A DNA stretch of 64,000 bases from Cryptomeria japonica (lineage: Eukaryota > Streptophyta > Pinopsida > Cupressales > Cupressaceae). The notes beneath the pieces were generated by a model. The model was not told the DNA's origin. It worked only from the letters and a program-made list of their open reading frames with translations, and made no database searches. This document shows, in pieces, positions 23,293-34,690 of this stretch. Position 1 is the first letter of the stretch. Every line of letters begins with the position of its first letter. The translations under genes and the position numbers were made by a program. Where the stretch lies: contig NC_081406.1 of assembly GCF_030272615.1 (NCBI RefSeq), positions 218,560,997-218,624,996 on the forward strand, given 5' to 3'.

Positions 23293-24725
23293 TGTAGCGT
23301 AGAAATTAGGATTCATCACAAGATAAGTAGATCAATCAAAACATTAGATAATCAAAGCAATATCATGAGAACATTCATTGAAATGAACCTAATTCTAAAG
23401 CACATTCAATAGAGGCACAAAAACAAAGCATTTAAAAGAAAATGTCATGCAAACCATATGCTTCTTCCATGCGGCTCCATTGTTGTTCTTTCCTCTTCAA
23501 TGGGTTTGTGGATCTCACCTACAAGTGCTCACACAATTGAAAGCAAAAAGGCTCAAGAGTACTAGAAACGAAAGTTCGGTAAAAGTTCGAGATTCATGAA
23601 GGATTCGAAGGATTCAAGATTAGCTTTGATTGAAAATCATCCAATTTATAGAAGAATTGGATAAATGACAAGATAGGCATGATGCAACTCAAATGGAAAT
23701 TGCAAATCAATATGACAAATTATGACAAATTATGCACTTTCCATGCACAATTTGATTGATTGACAATTTGATGACAAATTATGACACATTCTATGTCAAA
23801 ATTGATTGATTATCAATTATGACAATTTATGACAAATTGAAATGTCATTCCCATAGAATTAGGAGAGAAATAGGAGGAATTTGAAATTAGGAAATTAAGA
23901 AAATTAGAAAATTGAAATTGATAACAAATTAGAAAATTGGAATTAGTGAATTAATTAATAATTTTTCATTTATTAAACAATTCACAAAGAGGAATAATTA
24001 GCCAATTAAATAAAGATTTAATTGTAATGAGAAGACTTAGGATTAATAAATAATTTAGTAATCCTAGAGGAAGAAATGACACATTAGGTTAAATGAATAA
24101 ATCATAAAACCCTAGAAGATGAATTAGAAGTGCAAAAATGACAATTAGGTCTTGATTGAAGATAATTAATGTCATGATTTCGAATTGATAAATGACCAAT
24201 GCGACAAAATGATTTGATTTGAGAAAATGCGCCAATTGACGAGGAACAATGACAAATTGATCCAAATTGACATAATTGAGACAAACAACGATTGATGACA
24301 AATCGATCGCCAAAATGACAAGATTGATAACGACCACGATCAATGACAAATTGATCGCAAGATGACAAGATCGAACAGAGGACAAAACCCTAATTAGGAT
24401 TGACGATGTCCAAAATGATAAGATTGACAGGAGGACAAAACCGGAATTAGGATTGACGATGTCCAAAATGATGACAAATAAGCATGCACATTGATGCGAC
24501 AGGGTAAAATCGATCAAAATCATGACTGGATAATGTTGTCGACAAGACCAAATTCGAAGACGAGATGATTGAAGAATATAGAAGAATGACTCGATGTTCA
24601 CAAATGATAAAGACCAAGTGCATGACATAGGAGAAATGTTAATGCGACGCAAAAACCTAAAATGAGGCAACGCGCAAATGTTAAAGTATGATTCCGCAAG
24701 CGTTGACCATTTTTGGGTGTCTACA
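23293..24725 (-). mobile_element. Solo LTR S1 (1433 bp) with target duplication ATGAG
   Basis: Flanked by ATGAG at 23288-23292 and 24726-24730, and ends TGTAG...CTACA. Removing it rejoins C's LTR exactly as in the 3' copy. Orientation is inferred as minus: that strand starts TGTAGACACCCAAAAATGG, like S3 and A, and has a TATAAATTGG box at 23641-23650. It contains two direct repeats of about 55 bp near 24370-24480 (GGATTGACGATGTCCAAAAT twice) and several GACAAATTATGACAAATT words. No internal coding region. Confidence 0.9.
23641..23650 (-). promoter_or_regulatory. Possible TATA box in solo LTR S1
   Basis: The minus strand reads TATAAATTGG. Its place within the LTR and the gypsy-like start on the same strand support minus orientation, but use as a promoter is inferred. 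Confidence 0.4.
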
Positions 24726-25237
24726 ATGAGTTTTCAGGACTTGTGTTAATTTTGGAAGTCTCACTCAAGGGGGCCCACTTGGTGAGGTCTCTATTTAGTT
24801 AGCTTAGTAGTTATTATTCATTTAGTAGTTAATACTGTTCTAGTGGTTGATTGTTCCTATAGCCACAAAACTCTGCTCTGTGTTTGTTCCTATAGCCAAA
24901 GCAGGCTGAGTAGTTTCTTGTATGTTTGTTTGGAATTCCATTTATGTAGTTTGTGTTATTTTAATATTTGCATGTTTAGATTAGTTGTTAATATAATTTC
25001 ATTTTCTTTCATTAGTTATTTACAACATTTCAATTCCAACATTTTTCTTTGCTTAAGTTATGATGGCCATAACAGAGTCTTAGTCGCACATTTAGTGCTG
25101 ACCCATTTCAAGTTCACGTCCTTGGGTTGATAAGTTAAATGAACCTTCATAATGACTCTGATAGCTACTTAGTATAGATGTGTAATCTCTAAGTTATGAA
25201 TTTAAGGGCTTAGTTATTGAACCATTAAAGGAGGCCA

Positions 25238-25256
25238 ACATTTTTGGTGTCGTTAT
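25238..25256 (+). promoter_or_regulatory. Primer-binding region of C, also left target duplication of the LINE
   Basis: ACATTTTTGGTGTCGTTAT follows the LTR end GAGGCCA. TTTTTGGTG(T/C)C resembles the TTTTTGGCGCC start of Tat/Athila primer sites. A diverged copy, ACATTTTTGGTGCCATTGT, is at 34005-34023 right after the LINE, with 4 differences in 19. The LINE therefore inserted in the primer site and duplicated it. Confidence 0.75.
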
Positions 25257-25257
25257 T

Positions 25258-27030
25258 ATGGGGAAAAAAATGGGAGACGCGGGAGGAGCAGGAGGAGAGG
25301 GAGGAGCGGGAGCTCAAATTTCAAATTTCCATCAAGGTGGGAACCCTGGTTCCAATGGTGAGAGCGGCCAGATCAATGGTGCTGGTCCTATGGATGATAA
25401 GGACAAGCCCCTGGACCTCCTAGTTTCGGTTGCTGACTCACAGTCCGGTGGTACTCTGTTTGCTATGACAGCAAATTCTTTAGGACATCTGGGGGTAGGG
25501 TCCAATGGGGGGCCTATGCCACTTGTAGACTCCATGGGTAACGAGAGGGAGGGAAAAAAATGGTCTTCCCTTTTTAGATGTAGACCAACTAGTAAATCCT
25601 CCCTTCCTCCTGTTAAGAACATTTCTGACCCTTCTGGTGGTAAGTTTGCTATCTCCATCCCTGACCAGGTTCTGGACCATAATATCAACAGTATGTTGAA
25701 CTCCTTGGTCGTTAAATTTATGGGCCCGCGCCCAAATATTGAAGTTGTTAGGGCCTTTGTTAATCAAAAATGGGCACTAAAAGGAAATGTAGAGGTCTCG
25801 GCCCTTCCCAAAGGTCTTCTATCTTTCTCTTTTTCGTGTGAAGAAGATAAGGTTAAGATCTTGTGCGGGAGTCCCTGGATGGTGGGAAAGATAGCCCTGG
25901 TTCTAAGAAAATGGCATCCAAAATTAAATATGAATGATTCTATTCTGGCACAAGTTCCAGTATGGATAAAACTCCCAGGATTGCCTCTCGAGTATTGGGT
26001 AGAAAGCATCTTCTCTGGAATAGCAAGTTCTTTTGGTGAGCTTCTCTCTATTGACCCAATCACTGCTTCAAAAAGAAGATTAACCCATGCAAGGTTCTGT
26101 GTTTGAGTAGCCCCTGAGGTAGATATGCCGGAACAGATTGATCTAGTTTCAAAATTGGGAACCTGGAAGCAACATATAGAATATGAAATTATTCCTTTTG
26201 CTTGTTTCCATTGTAAGAAGGTAAGTCATTGGGCAAAATCTTGTCCGAAAAAGAAAAAGGCGGAGCCTAATCAGTTAAAACCTTAGATTGAAAGCCAGAA
26301 TATGCTAGAGAAAAGGGTGTGGCAAGTTAAAAACATAGAAAATAAGGAAAAAAATCCAAATCACTTTTCTCCTTTGGGGGAACAAAAGGAAGCCTCAAAC
26401 TCTATCCTCACTCCCACTGTTCAGGAGGCAGATAGGAATGAAACAACCAAAGCTAGTCCCATAAAAATTACGTAGAAAATGGATTTGAACGATTAGAATG
26501 ATCCTCCAAAAGCAAAAGATGAAGTGGTGGATAACACATATGAAAATTAGGCAGTAGAAGCTAGAGACTATCAACTGGAGGAAGGTGAGATCCTAGATCC
26601 ATAAGTTGAAAGGACAGACTCTTTTGTAGCCATACCTAGTTTTGAAATACAAGAAGCCCAAAAGTGTGCAATTTTGGGATTGAGTCTTTCAGATTCGGAT
26701 CAGCATTCAAGAACAACAAATATTATTTCAACTGAGTCTAGAACTCCTAAATGGGGTAATGAAGATGAAATTTCCAAAATCCTAACCAATCCGGAAGTGG
26801 CTCCTATGTCAGAAACGGAATAGAAGCTACCTAAACACAGGAGTAAGAAAGCAGAAACACCCTTGATATCCTTGATTAGGAAATCCAGCAGAATAGCTCA
26901 AGTTGATGTGGGATACATCTCCTCTTCCCCAGGGCGACCATCTAATCACAAAGTTAGAGACATGGAGGCCAACAAGAACATAGCAGATGGAACTCAGAAA
27001 ACTCTCAAGGAGCTAGGAATTGGTAAGTAA
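25258..27030 (+). pseudogene. LINE ORF1 (RNA-binding, DUF4283-like domain and CCHC knuckle)
   Basis: Starts ATGGGGAAAAAAATGGGAG with a Gly-rich N-terminus, then a plant LINE ORF1 domain (about residues 130-280: VVRAFVNQKW, LFSFSFSCEEDKVKIL-like block, GSPWMVGKIALVLRKWHP, VPVWIKLPGLPLEYW), the DUF4283 pattern. After an in-frame TGA at 26104 the frame continues to the knuckle CFHCKKVSHWAKSC (about 26203). A low-complexity acidic tail follows, ending at TAA 27028-27030, two bases before ORF2. Further in-frame stops occur (for example TAG at 26284). Known role in the family: binding the LINE RNA and chaperoning it. Confidence 0.85.
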
Positions 27031-28653
27031 CTATGAAGATAATCTCTTGGAATTTAAGGGGTCTAAACAATCCCCATAAACATGATATTATTAGGAATAT
27101 GATAAGAGATAGCAATCCTAACATTTTTCTCATTCAAGAAACCAAAATGAGTAGAGAAAAAGTTGAATCTTTGAAGTTTTTCAAAAATGGTAAAATTAGT
27201 GGGGGAAGTTCTAAGGGTGCTTCTGGAGGCATTGCTACCATCTGGAATCTTAACACTGTTAAAGGCTAGGTCATTATTCAGGAAGGTAATTTTTCTTGTA
27301 TTAAATTTGAGCATCTTAAAGATGGTTTTTCATGGGTTCTCACAAACATTTATGCTCCTAATACCTTAAAGGCTAGAAACTTTTTTTGGAAAAGGATAAA
27401 ACAGGCTAGGGAAAGTTTCAAAAATCTAAGTTGGATGGTTATGGGGGATTTCAATACGCCTTTAAAAGAGGAGGAAAAATTTGGAGGCAGCCCGCCTCAG
27501 TCAGAAAGTAGAATGGCTCCCATGGATTTTATTAATTCTCTAGCTCTTAATGATTTGGAGATACAGGGTTGTAATTTCACATGGACAAATAGAAGAAATG
27601 GTAATGACCTTATTCAAGTGTGTCTGGACTGAACTCTTATTTCTGATGATTGGTATAGTCAATATTTTTGTTCTTTATCTACACATATTCGGGTTGGTTC
27701 CGATCACTTTCCAATTACTTTTAATGCTGATTTGATCAATAGAAGAAAAAACTATCCCTTTAGATTTGAAAAAATGTGGACTCTTCACCCTGATATTAAA
27801 AACTATATTAAAAAATGGTGGAGTATCCAAGTTGAGGGAACGACAATGTTCAAAGTGGTTAAGAAGCTCAAAAGTGTGAAGGACAACATTCGAATCTAGA
27901 ATAAGAACAACTTTGGGAATATATTTGAGGCTAAGAGTAAAATTCAGGAAAACCTAAAAGAGATACAGGATCAGATCCAGAAGGATGGTTTTAGTACTGT
28001 TTCTATTGCTGAGGAGAATGAGATTCTTAAGAATTACCATGATATTATTACTAAAGAGGAAATGTTCTGGAAGCAGAGATCGAGATGCAAATGGCTCAAG
28101 GAAGGAGACAGGAATACAAGATTCTTCCATATGTCAACTATCAAACATAAAGCTGCCAATAGGATGAACAAGTTAGTTGTGGACAGTGGGGAGTTGGTCA
28201 AGGAAGATGAAATAAGGAATGAAGCTAAGAGGTATTTCTCTAACCTCCTTTCGAGGGATCAAAGTTTGGATGCTGAAGCTCAATCTTCTTTTCCTCAGAA
28301 CATTCCTCATCTCATTGATGCCCAAAATAATGTTTTTCTCTCTTCCATTCCTTCTACCTTAGAAATTAAAAATGTTGTTTCTCCTTTGATGGAAACAAAG
28401 CTCCTAGTCCTGACGGCTTCCCAATGCTCTTTTTTCAAGAGTTTTGGGACATTATCGGGACTGATGTTGCTAATGGGGTTAAAGAATTCTTTGGGGCTAG
28501 AAAACTCTTGAAGGAAATAAATGGTACTTTTATTACTCCTATCCCCAAGATTCAAGGTGCTGATTCTCTGGACAAGTTCAGACCTATTAGCCTCTGCAAT
28601 TCCTTTTACAAGATCATCTCTAAGGTCCTGACCTCTAGACTCTTGTCTATTCC

Positions 28654-29877
28654 TGTAAAGCGGAAAAATCGCGATCGAACCCTAGTTGTTCTCCCCTCTT
28701 CCGACTCCGAGGAGAGAGAAGGGAGGTTCGCTAGGATTCGATGGTTTTTCACTTAGGGGAGAGACTTTACATTCAAAAGAGGGGTTGAAACTCATAAGAT
28801 CCAATCCCACGCAATGCAAGATTGGATGCTAAATGAATTTCAAGGGTTAGTAAAAGCAAGGCTACCCTCTTTTGTAAAGAATGTTGTTAAGGAAATTAAG
28901 CTAAGCATGCATAGAAAGTCATAAAGATTCGCTTATAAACTGAGTTCGGGTTATAGGATGAAGCTGCGGACCTGGAATTAGCAGTAAAATGTCGATACGG
29001 TGCTATCCTGCAAATTTGAGCAAAAGTTGTCGAGACGATGGCGCCCGGCGCCACGGTCCTCCGAAAAATCCACGAAACGAAGGGGGATCTGTTCGTCTCT
29101 GCACAAGGATTCCAGATCTTCAATTTCAGCCGCGTACCTGCAACCTACACACAGAAAAGCGAAGACGATTGGGGGGTTAGGGATTGGGGGTTTGCCTTTA
29201 GGTCAAACCCCGGTTTTGGAATTAACCAAGAAATGAGCAAGAGCTGTAAATGTAAATGACTGTAAAACAAGTACTAATACCTTGTTCTAAGGATGTTTGT
29301 ATCCTTATGTGCGAAGGTTTAGATGTTGTATGTTGTATGTTGTATGTGATCTCCTCTTCAATGGTTGAATCCTTGTCTTGAATGCAACACTTAGCCTTGA
29401 ATGGAGACTTGAAATGATCAATTGCTTGAAGGAATGCTTGAATGCTTGAATGCTTGAGTATAATTTCCATGCCTTGTACACATATCCTCTTCATATCTCA
29501 AATGAGAGAGAAAAATGTAGTTTATATACTTGTCATTTAGGGCTGATAGACTGATTTTCCCGACCTTAGGCCGACCAGGGAAAGTTAATTTCCAAATTGC
29601 AAACAAAAAGACCCGAGCCCCTTAGGAGACCGGGCCCAAAATAGGACCCAGGGACCAAGGCGGCGCCCTGGTCCTGAGGGACCAGGGCACTGGGCGCTCT
29701 GGTCCCACCTCCCGGGACAGCAGGGTGCAAGGAGGTTCAGGCCAGGGTGCTTGAAAAATGCAATTTTCAGTGTCGTGAGCAAGTTTCAGGGTCTCCATTC
29801 AGGTTGCGTGTTGCGTCGCCATCGTGAAGACTGAAATGCAGTCGAAATTGCAAGTGTCGCAATTTTAGGACGCTACA
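28654..29877 (-). mobile_element. Solo LTR S2 (1224 bp) inside the LINE RT, target duplication ATTCC
   Basis: ATTCC flanks at 28649-28653 and 29878-29882, with TGTAAAG...CGCTACA termini. It is more GC-rich than its surroundings (GGCGCCC words near 29660). On the minus strand it starts TGTAGCGTCCTAAAATTGCG and has a TATA box, so it is read as minus. It contains no retroelement coding motif. It split LSI-PLAF of the LINE RT. Confidence 0.9.
29521..29530 (-). promoter_or_regulatory. Possible TATA box in solo LTR S2
   Basis: The minus strand reads AGTATATAAA, followed downstream by a CT-rich stretch, as expected for an LTR promoter. Inferred only. Confidence 0.45.
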
Positions 29878-32101
29878 ATTCCCTTAGCTTTTATTAAACA
29901 CCAGCAGAATGGGTTTGTTCCTAGAAGACAAATTCTCGATTCCATTATTACTATTCATGAGAATATTCACTCTCTTGTTAAAGCGAAGAAGCAGGGTCTC
30001 ATCCTTAAGCTAGATCTCTCCAAAGCCTATGATAGGGTGGACTGGTCTCTTCTACAGAAAGTCCTTACTGCTTTTGGGTTTGCCCCAAGAATTGTGGATC
30101 TTTTATCCCAACTTACCACTACTGCATCCTTTGTTGTTCTTGTCAATGGTTCTCCATCAACCTTTTTCCAAGCTTCGAGAGGTCTTAGGCAAGGAGATCC
30201 TATCTCCCCCATCCTATTCATTATTATGGCAGAATGCTTTGGACGGACCATGGAAAATTTGGTGCAGATAGGATCCTTTAAGGGTCTCCAACCTTCTTCT
30301 GCTGACCTTATTTGTTCACACCAGCAGTTTTTTGATGATACAATAATTATGGGGGATTCAAGCATCTCAGAAGCTAAAGTTCTGAAGAATACCTTGAGTA
30401 AATATGCTTCTGCCAAAAGTGATGTCTTTTTCATTAACACTCTAGAGAGAAGACAACAAAGGATCAGCACAATTCTGGAGTGTAAGATTGCTGGCCTTCC
30501 TGCTACCTACCTTGGTCTCCCCATGGGGATTGCCCCTCCTGACTCCTATTGGAGTTCACTGGTTGATAAATTTCACAAAAAACTTGCAGGTTGGAAAGGG
30601 GCTCTCTTAAGTCAAGTTGGTAAGCTCCTTCTTCTTAAGGCTACTCTTCAAAGTATCCCCATTTATGCTCTTAGCTTATTCAGAATTCCAGTCATGTATG
30701 TTGAAGCTATTGAGAAAATTCAAAGAAGATTCCTATGGTCTGGGGTGGAGGAAAAGCAAAGAATGTCCTTGGTGGCATGGGATCAGGTCTGCAAGCCAAA
30801 AAGCAAAGTTGGTTTGGGGCTTAGGAGGATTCGCACTTTAAATGAAGCTCTCTTGTCAAAACAAGTTTGGAGATGGTTTAACTCTGATTCTGAATGGTGC
30901 AAAATTTGGAGAAGTAAGTATTCTCTTATGTCCTCTTCTCTATCTTCTTTTCTTAATTTGGATCTTAGTATAAATGGATCTCATATCTGGAACCATGTTT
31001 CTAAATGTAAAGAGGTGTTTGCTAAAGGTGTGACATGGAAACTTGGAAATGGTAGAAAAGTGAGATTCTAGGAGGATCCCTGGCTTTTTGACAAACCCCT
31101 AATGTATTTCTATGAGTGGGCTTCCCATGCCCCCTCTTGTATTGGCTCTTTTGGTACCTTAGTGGTAGATTATTGGGATGGGAACAACTGGCAGAACATT
31201 GATAGTATTCATCCCAGTCTCTCCAAGCTCAAAACCCAACTATCTGCTATCTGGCTGAATAAGAAAGAGGATTCCCTGATCTAGAGATATACCCCCAAAG
31301 GTACCTTTACTATATCTTCGATGTATTGTATCCTCTCCCCCTCCCCTCCTATGAATCCTTTCTGGTCTAAAGCTTGGTTAAAAGGGCTAACTCCTAAAAT
31401 CAATATGTTCTTGTGGACTATTCTCTAGAATAAGATCCTTACTGTTGACAACCTTAAATGCAGAGGTTTTGCCCTTCCAAATAGGTGTGTGTTGTGCTTT
31501 CAAGAGGAAGAGTCAGTGGACCATCTTTCCCTCCACTGTTCTTTCTCAACCTTTGTTTGGGAAAGCTTCCTCAAAAGCTTTAGTCTTGCTTGGGTGTTTC
31601 CTAGTACCCTTCTCTGGATCGAAGGGGATTCCAACAATATTATTAAGTGTCTCAATGGGACCTCTCAGCCCTCTTGGTCGATCCACAATATAATTTTTTC
31701 TGCCATTGACATCATCAAAACCTTCAAAAAATGCCACATATCCCATATATATTGGGAGGCCAACTGTTCTGCTGATTGGGCTGCAAACGTGGCAGTGAAG
31801 AATGATACAATAACCACATGGACAGGTGAGAGTGGTCTTCCCAGAGATGTAAGACAAATCATAATAAATGAAAGATATCGAAGTATCCCAAAGAATCTTG
31901 ATTGACAAGGCAATTATGATATGTACTAAAGTAAGCACTTCGAGTTACTTTGATAATGAGAGAATTACTCATTATAACATCAAAGTTAGCAGAACGTGCA
32001 TTATAACTTGTCAAATCAATAATGCTACACACACTTTATGGGCATTTGTTTTAGCTTCGAAAAGCTTTCTGTTTCATCAGCTCTATAACCTAAACTTGAC
32101 T

Positions 32102-33840
32102 ATGAGAAATGACACCATGGGCGGAAATAGGAGAAGATATGAGCCAGGAAGTTGCAAGGAGTGGAAACAGAAAGAAGAGGTGTGGGAAATTTTGCAGAAG
32201 GGTGGTCTTTCGAGCTTCCTTCAGAGAATCCATGGCCATGATGGAAAGATAACCAGCTTCTTCTACAAAAATTGGAAGAAGGGCAAGCTTAAAATGGGTG
32301 ACCAACTGGTGGAAATTGATGAAGAGTTAATAGCTAAAGCTACGGGACTCAAAAGGGAGGGCTGCAATTTCTACAGAGATAGGAAGGTCAGCAGGGAAGC
32401 ATTGAAAGGTACCCAGTCACAGAGAAAGAGAAGAAAAGACTGGTAAAGTTGAGCAAAACCTATTACCCACCTAGGGCTTTTGCAAAGCCCTGGAGGGAAA
32501 TTCTCTTTGTTTTAATGAAGTATATAACTCTAGATGGTAGGTTTACGAAAGTATATGGATATCACTTTGTCCTCTTAAATCATTTTAGGCATAATGATAA
32601 GGTGAATTTCCCTTATTTCTTGCTCTGTTCTATGAATGCATCCCTAAAATCATATAAAGAAAATCCTCGGGGTGACACTGCAATGCACCAGGGACTTATG
32701 GTCCTCATTTATGATCATCTAAAGGCCAGTAAAATCAATCGAATGTAGCTCTTTGTGGATTCGCAAGAAGAAATGTCTGATTCTGATTTCTCAGAGGAGG
32801 AGGATTCAGATAATGATTTCCTGACTGAAAATGAGGAAAGCTCTGACGACTCAGAGTATGAGAGGAGCAAGAAGAGGAAATCAAGACCCTATTCTTCTAA
32901 GAGTAAAAAACCCCAAAGCAAACCCTTGATTAGCATTTCTTTGGAAGAAGAGGACTCTGATTTCCCTGAGGAGAAGAAGATCCCTAAGGGAGTGCTGAAG
33001 CAAAAAAGTAAAATCCAAGCCCAACCCAGGAAGAAGCAAAAGAAAACAGAGGAGACTGGCAAAGATCTGGAGGACACAGGAAAGGAACCAGAAGAGGACA
33101 AGCAAACAAGAACCCTGGAAGCTGAACAAAGCCTGGAGATGGAGACTATGGAGGAGACCCTCAGGGCCGCTGACACTATTTCTGCCCTCCATATTGCTAA
33201 AGATGAACAGATAACCCCTGGTAAAGTTACTCCTTCTCCTGGTCCTCACCCCGAGGCCTTGAAGGGTTTTATGAAAACCATTGAATGGCTTATTGACGGG
33301 AATAAGAATACTATGGATGAATACAAAAAACTCTGCAATAGAGTCATCATCCTGGAGACCATTAACATTGGAGAGGGGAACACTATGGCCAATTATATTG
33401 AAGATTTGAAGAACACAATTGCCAAAGCGGAAGACATCAAAGATGCCTTTAATCCCCAGTTTGAGAAAATTGAAAAGGAGATACAGGATAGAAAAACCCT
33501 GGAGGAAACTAACAAAAAAACGCTCTCAGATACAGTTGCCAAAGTGGACAAGATAGAGGAGTGCCTCAAGAACATTGTGGAGCAGAGTCTCAGCATTATG
33601 AAAATCTCAGCCAACAACACCCATACCCTCATCAGCAAGCTCGATGATGAAAAGGAAACCCAGGAAATTGACTTGGATGCAGAAGGAACCGGGGAAGCCC
33701 AAGGTCCCAGAACTCGCACCCATGGAAAGAGGAAGGAAAAGAAAGTGAATAAGGACCTGGAGGAGCTAAAAGCAGTAGGGGAGACCTATGATGAGCTGGT
33801 GACTAAGGTAGAGGATCTGCTGAAGAAAATTACTATGTAG
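32102..33840 (+). pseudogene. Third ORF of the LINE: transposon-associated module, acidic linker, coiled coil
   Basis: Starts MRNDTMGGNRRR. The module (32102-32748) reads FLQRIHGHDGKITSFFYKNW, then EELIAKATGLKREG (about 32321-32362). After a frameshift near 32405 it continues with KLSKTYYPPRAF, KYITLDGRF and YHFVLLNHFRHNDKVNFP. A TAG at 32746 precedes an acidic run (SDFSEEEDSDND), Lys-rich SKKRKS and SKSKKP, and a long helical tail (33270-33840) with heptads and KVEDLLKKI at the end. C carries KYIT-x-x-G...HF-x-x-LNH-x-RH with identical spacing, so the module is shared with a gypsy element. Plant L1 elements normally have two ORFs. I do not know its function. Apart from one frameshift and one stop it is well preserved. 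Confidence 0.7.
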
Positions 33841-34003
33841 TGTCTCCTTGGGTTCTTTGTTGTTTTTTGTTGTTTAGCTGTTTTTTCTGTTCGCTGGTTT
33901 TTTGGACCAGTCACTTTGTATGAGGACTCTATTTTCTCAGCTTTTTGTTTTAACTATGTTGTAATGGTTTCAGGTCCTTAAAACCTGTTTTTCATTCAAT
34001 CAG
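33841..34003 (+). other. LINE 3' untranslated end
   Basis: T-rich sequence with GTCCTTAAAACCTGTTTTTC, a form common at the 3' end of plant L1 elements, ending just before the duplicated primer site. No poly(A) tail was seen. Confidence 0.6.
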
Positions 34004-34059
34004 AACATTTTTGGTGCCATTGTCAGAGATGGTGGCAAACTAAGAAGTTCTTTAGGACC
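34004..34059 (+). other. Short stub of C's internal start after the LINE
   Basis: AACATTTTTGGTGCCATTGT continues the primer-site sequence of C and adds about 40 bases before homology to element D begins at about 34060. It is the only C sequence between L and D. Confidence 0.55.
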
Positions 34060-34690
34060 AGATTTAGTTCATTCTTGTTTTTACAAAGATGGAGGAATCT
34101 AGCTAGCAGATGCTCTTGTGAAATCCCACAAAAACAAATGGTAGAAATGTTCACCCAAAATTTTAACAAAGACATTGGCTATGACTTAAGGAAAGCTTGT
34201 TTGTCCACCTTCAAGGACGTTATTGAAAAAGGCTTAGCGACAGAAAAGGTCCTAATTGAACAAGGAGTCATTAAGATATTCAAGGAAAACAAAGATGACT
34301 TTAAGGGAAAAGACAAGTCGAGATTTTGTAACAAAAACAAGAACATAGTCAATGATGGTGTTGTTGACGCCAACACAGTGCGACCCAAATTCATCTTTTC
34401 GGGATCAAGTTCTACAAACAATCAAGTGAATACTCAAACAACTTCTAGATCATGAAGGAAGTACACTCCCTTGGGAGAACCACTTGAATCAGTCTTCAAA
34501 AAGCTAGTGGCAAACAAGGTAATCACAGTTCCAGATTTTCCTCCATATGAACCAAAGGTCAAACCAAATTGGTGGAATGATGATGAGTATTGTGAATTTC
34601 ATAAGAGCAAGGGTCATAAGATAGGAAATTGTCATCGACTGAAGAACATCATACAAGATCTCATTGATAGAGGTGATATTGAGATTGAGG
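34060..34690 (+). pseudogene. gag: Element D gag, 5'-truncated
   Basis: Begins mid-domain at FLQRWRNLASRC, aligned to A's FIIFLQ-stop-WKCMFNRY. It continues through QMVEMFTQNFNKDIGYDLRK, a Lys/Asn-rich linker and, after a TGA at 34453, the family block LESVFKKLVANKVI and KPNWWNDDEYCEFHKSKGHK. The zinc finger is intact: C-x2-H-x4-H-x4-C at 34591-34632. The N-terminal half of gag is absent because of the left-end truncation. Confidence 0.88.

Larger units (their letters stand above)
22869..25237 (+). repeat. Element C 5' LTR remainder, interrupted by S1
   Basis: 22869-23292 and 24731-25237 align with 55005-55930. The end GAGGCCA at 25231-25237 is shared with the 3' LTR (55924-55930). The first 320 bp or so of the LTR are missing because B inserted here, and they should lie left of the window. 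Confidence 0.85.
27033..31905 (+). pseudogene. LINE ORF2: endonuclease, reverse transcriptase, zinc finger, partial RNase H
   Basis: The endonuclease starts at once (MKIISWNLRGLNN, then LIQETK, VMGDFNTPL, GSDHFPI, the expected Asn, Glu, Asp/Asn and Asp-His residues). RT spans about 28390-30700: KAPSPDGFPMLFF, TPIPKI, FRPISLCNSFYKIISKVL, then after S2 GLILKLDLSKAYDRVDW, LRQGDPISP and FFDDTIIMGD, where the usual FADD is FFDD. A zinc-finger block follows (LCFQEEESVDHLSLHCSFSTFVW, about 31490-31560), then RNase H sequence WIEGDSNNIIKCLNG and ANCSADWAANVAV. Defects: stops at 27267, 27630, 27897, 31069, 31282 and 31426, a one-base frameshift near 28385, and S2. Removing S2 with one target copy restores the RT frame. 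Confidence 0.9.
25257..34003 (+). mobile_element. Element L: L1-like LINE with three ORFs, interrupted by solo LTR S2
   Basis: Bounded by the near-duplicate target at 25238 and 34005. ORF1 has a CCHC knuckle. ORF2 follows after two bases with endonuclease, RT, a zinc finger and part of an RNase H. A third ORF then comes, and last a 3' untranslated end with CAGGTCCTTAAAACCTGTTT, typical of plant L1 tails. Without S2 it would be about 7.5 kb. No poly(A) run remains before the right target copy. The endpoint assignment assumes the third ORF belongs to the LINE, which the flanking duplication supports. Confidence 0.8.

Noticed and set aside
24089-24670. Minus-strand frame of 193 codons, very hydrophobic
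   Set aside because: It lies wholly inside solo LTR S1 and follows its GACAAATTGA-type repeats. No known family, composition explained by the repeats.
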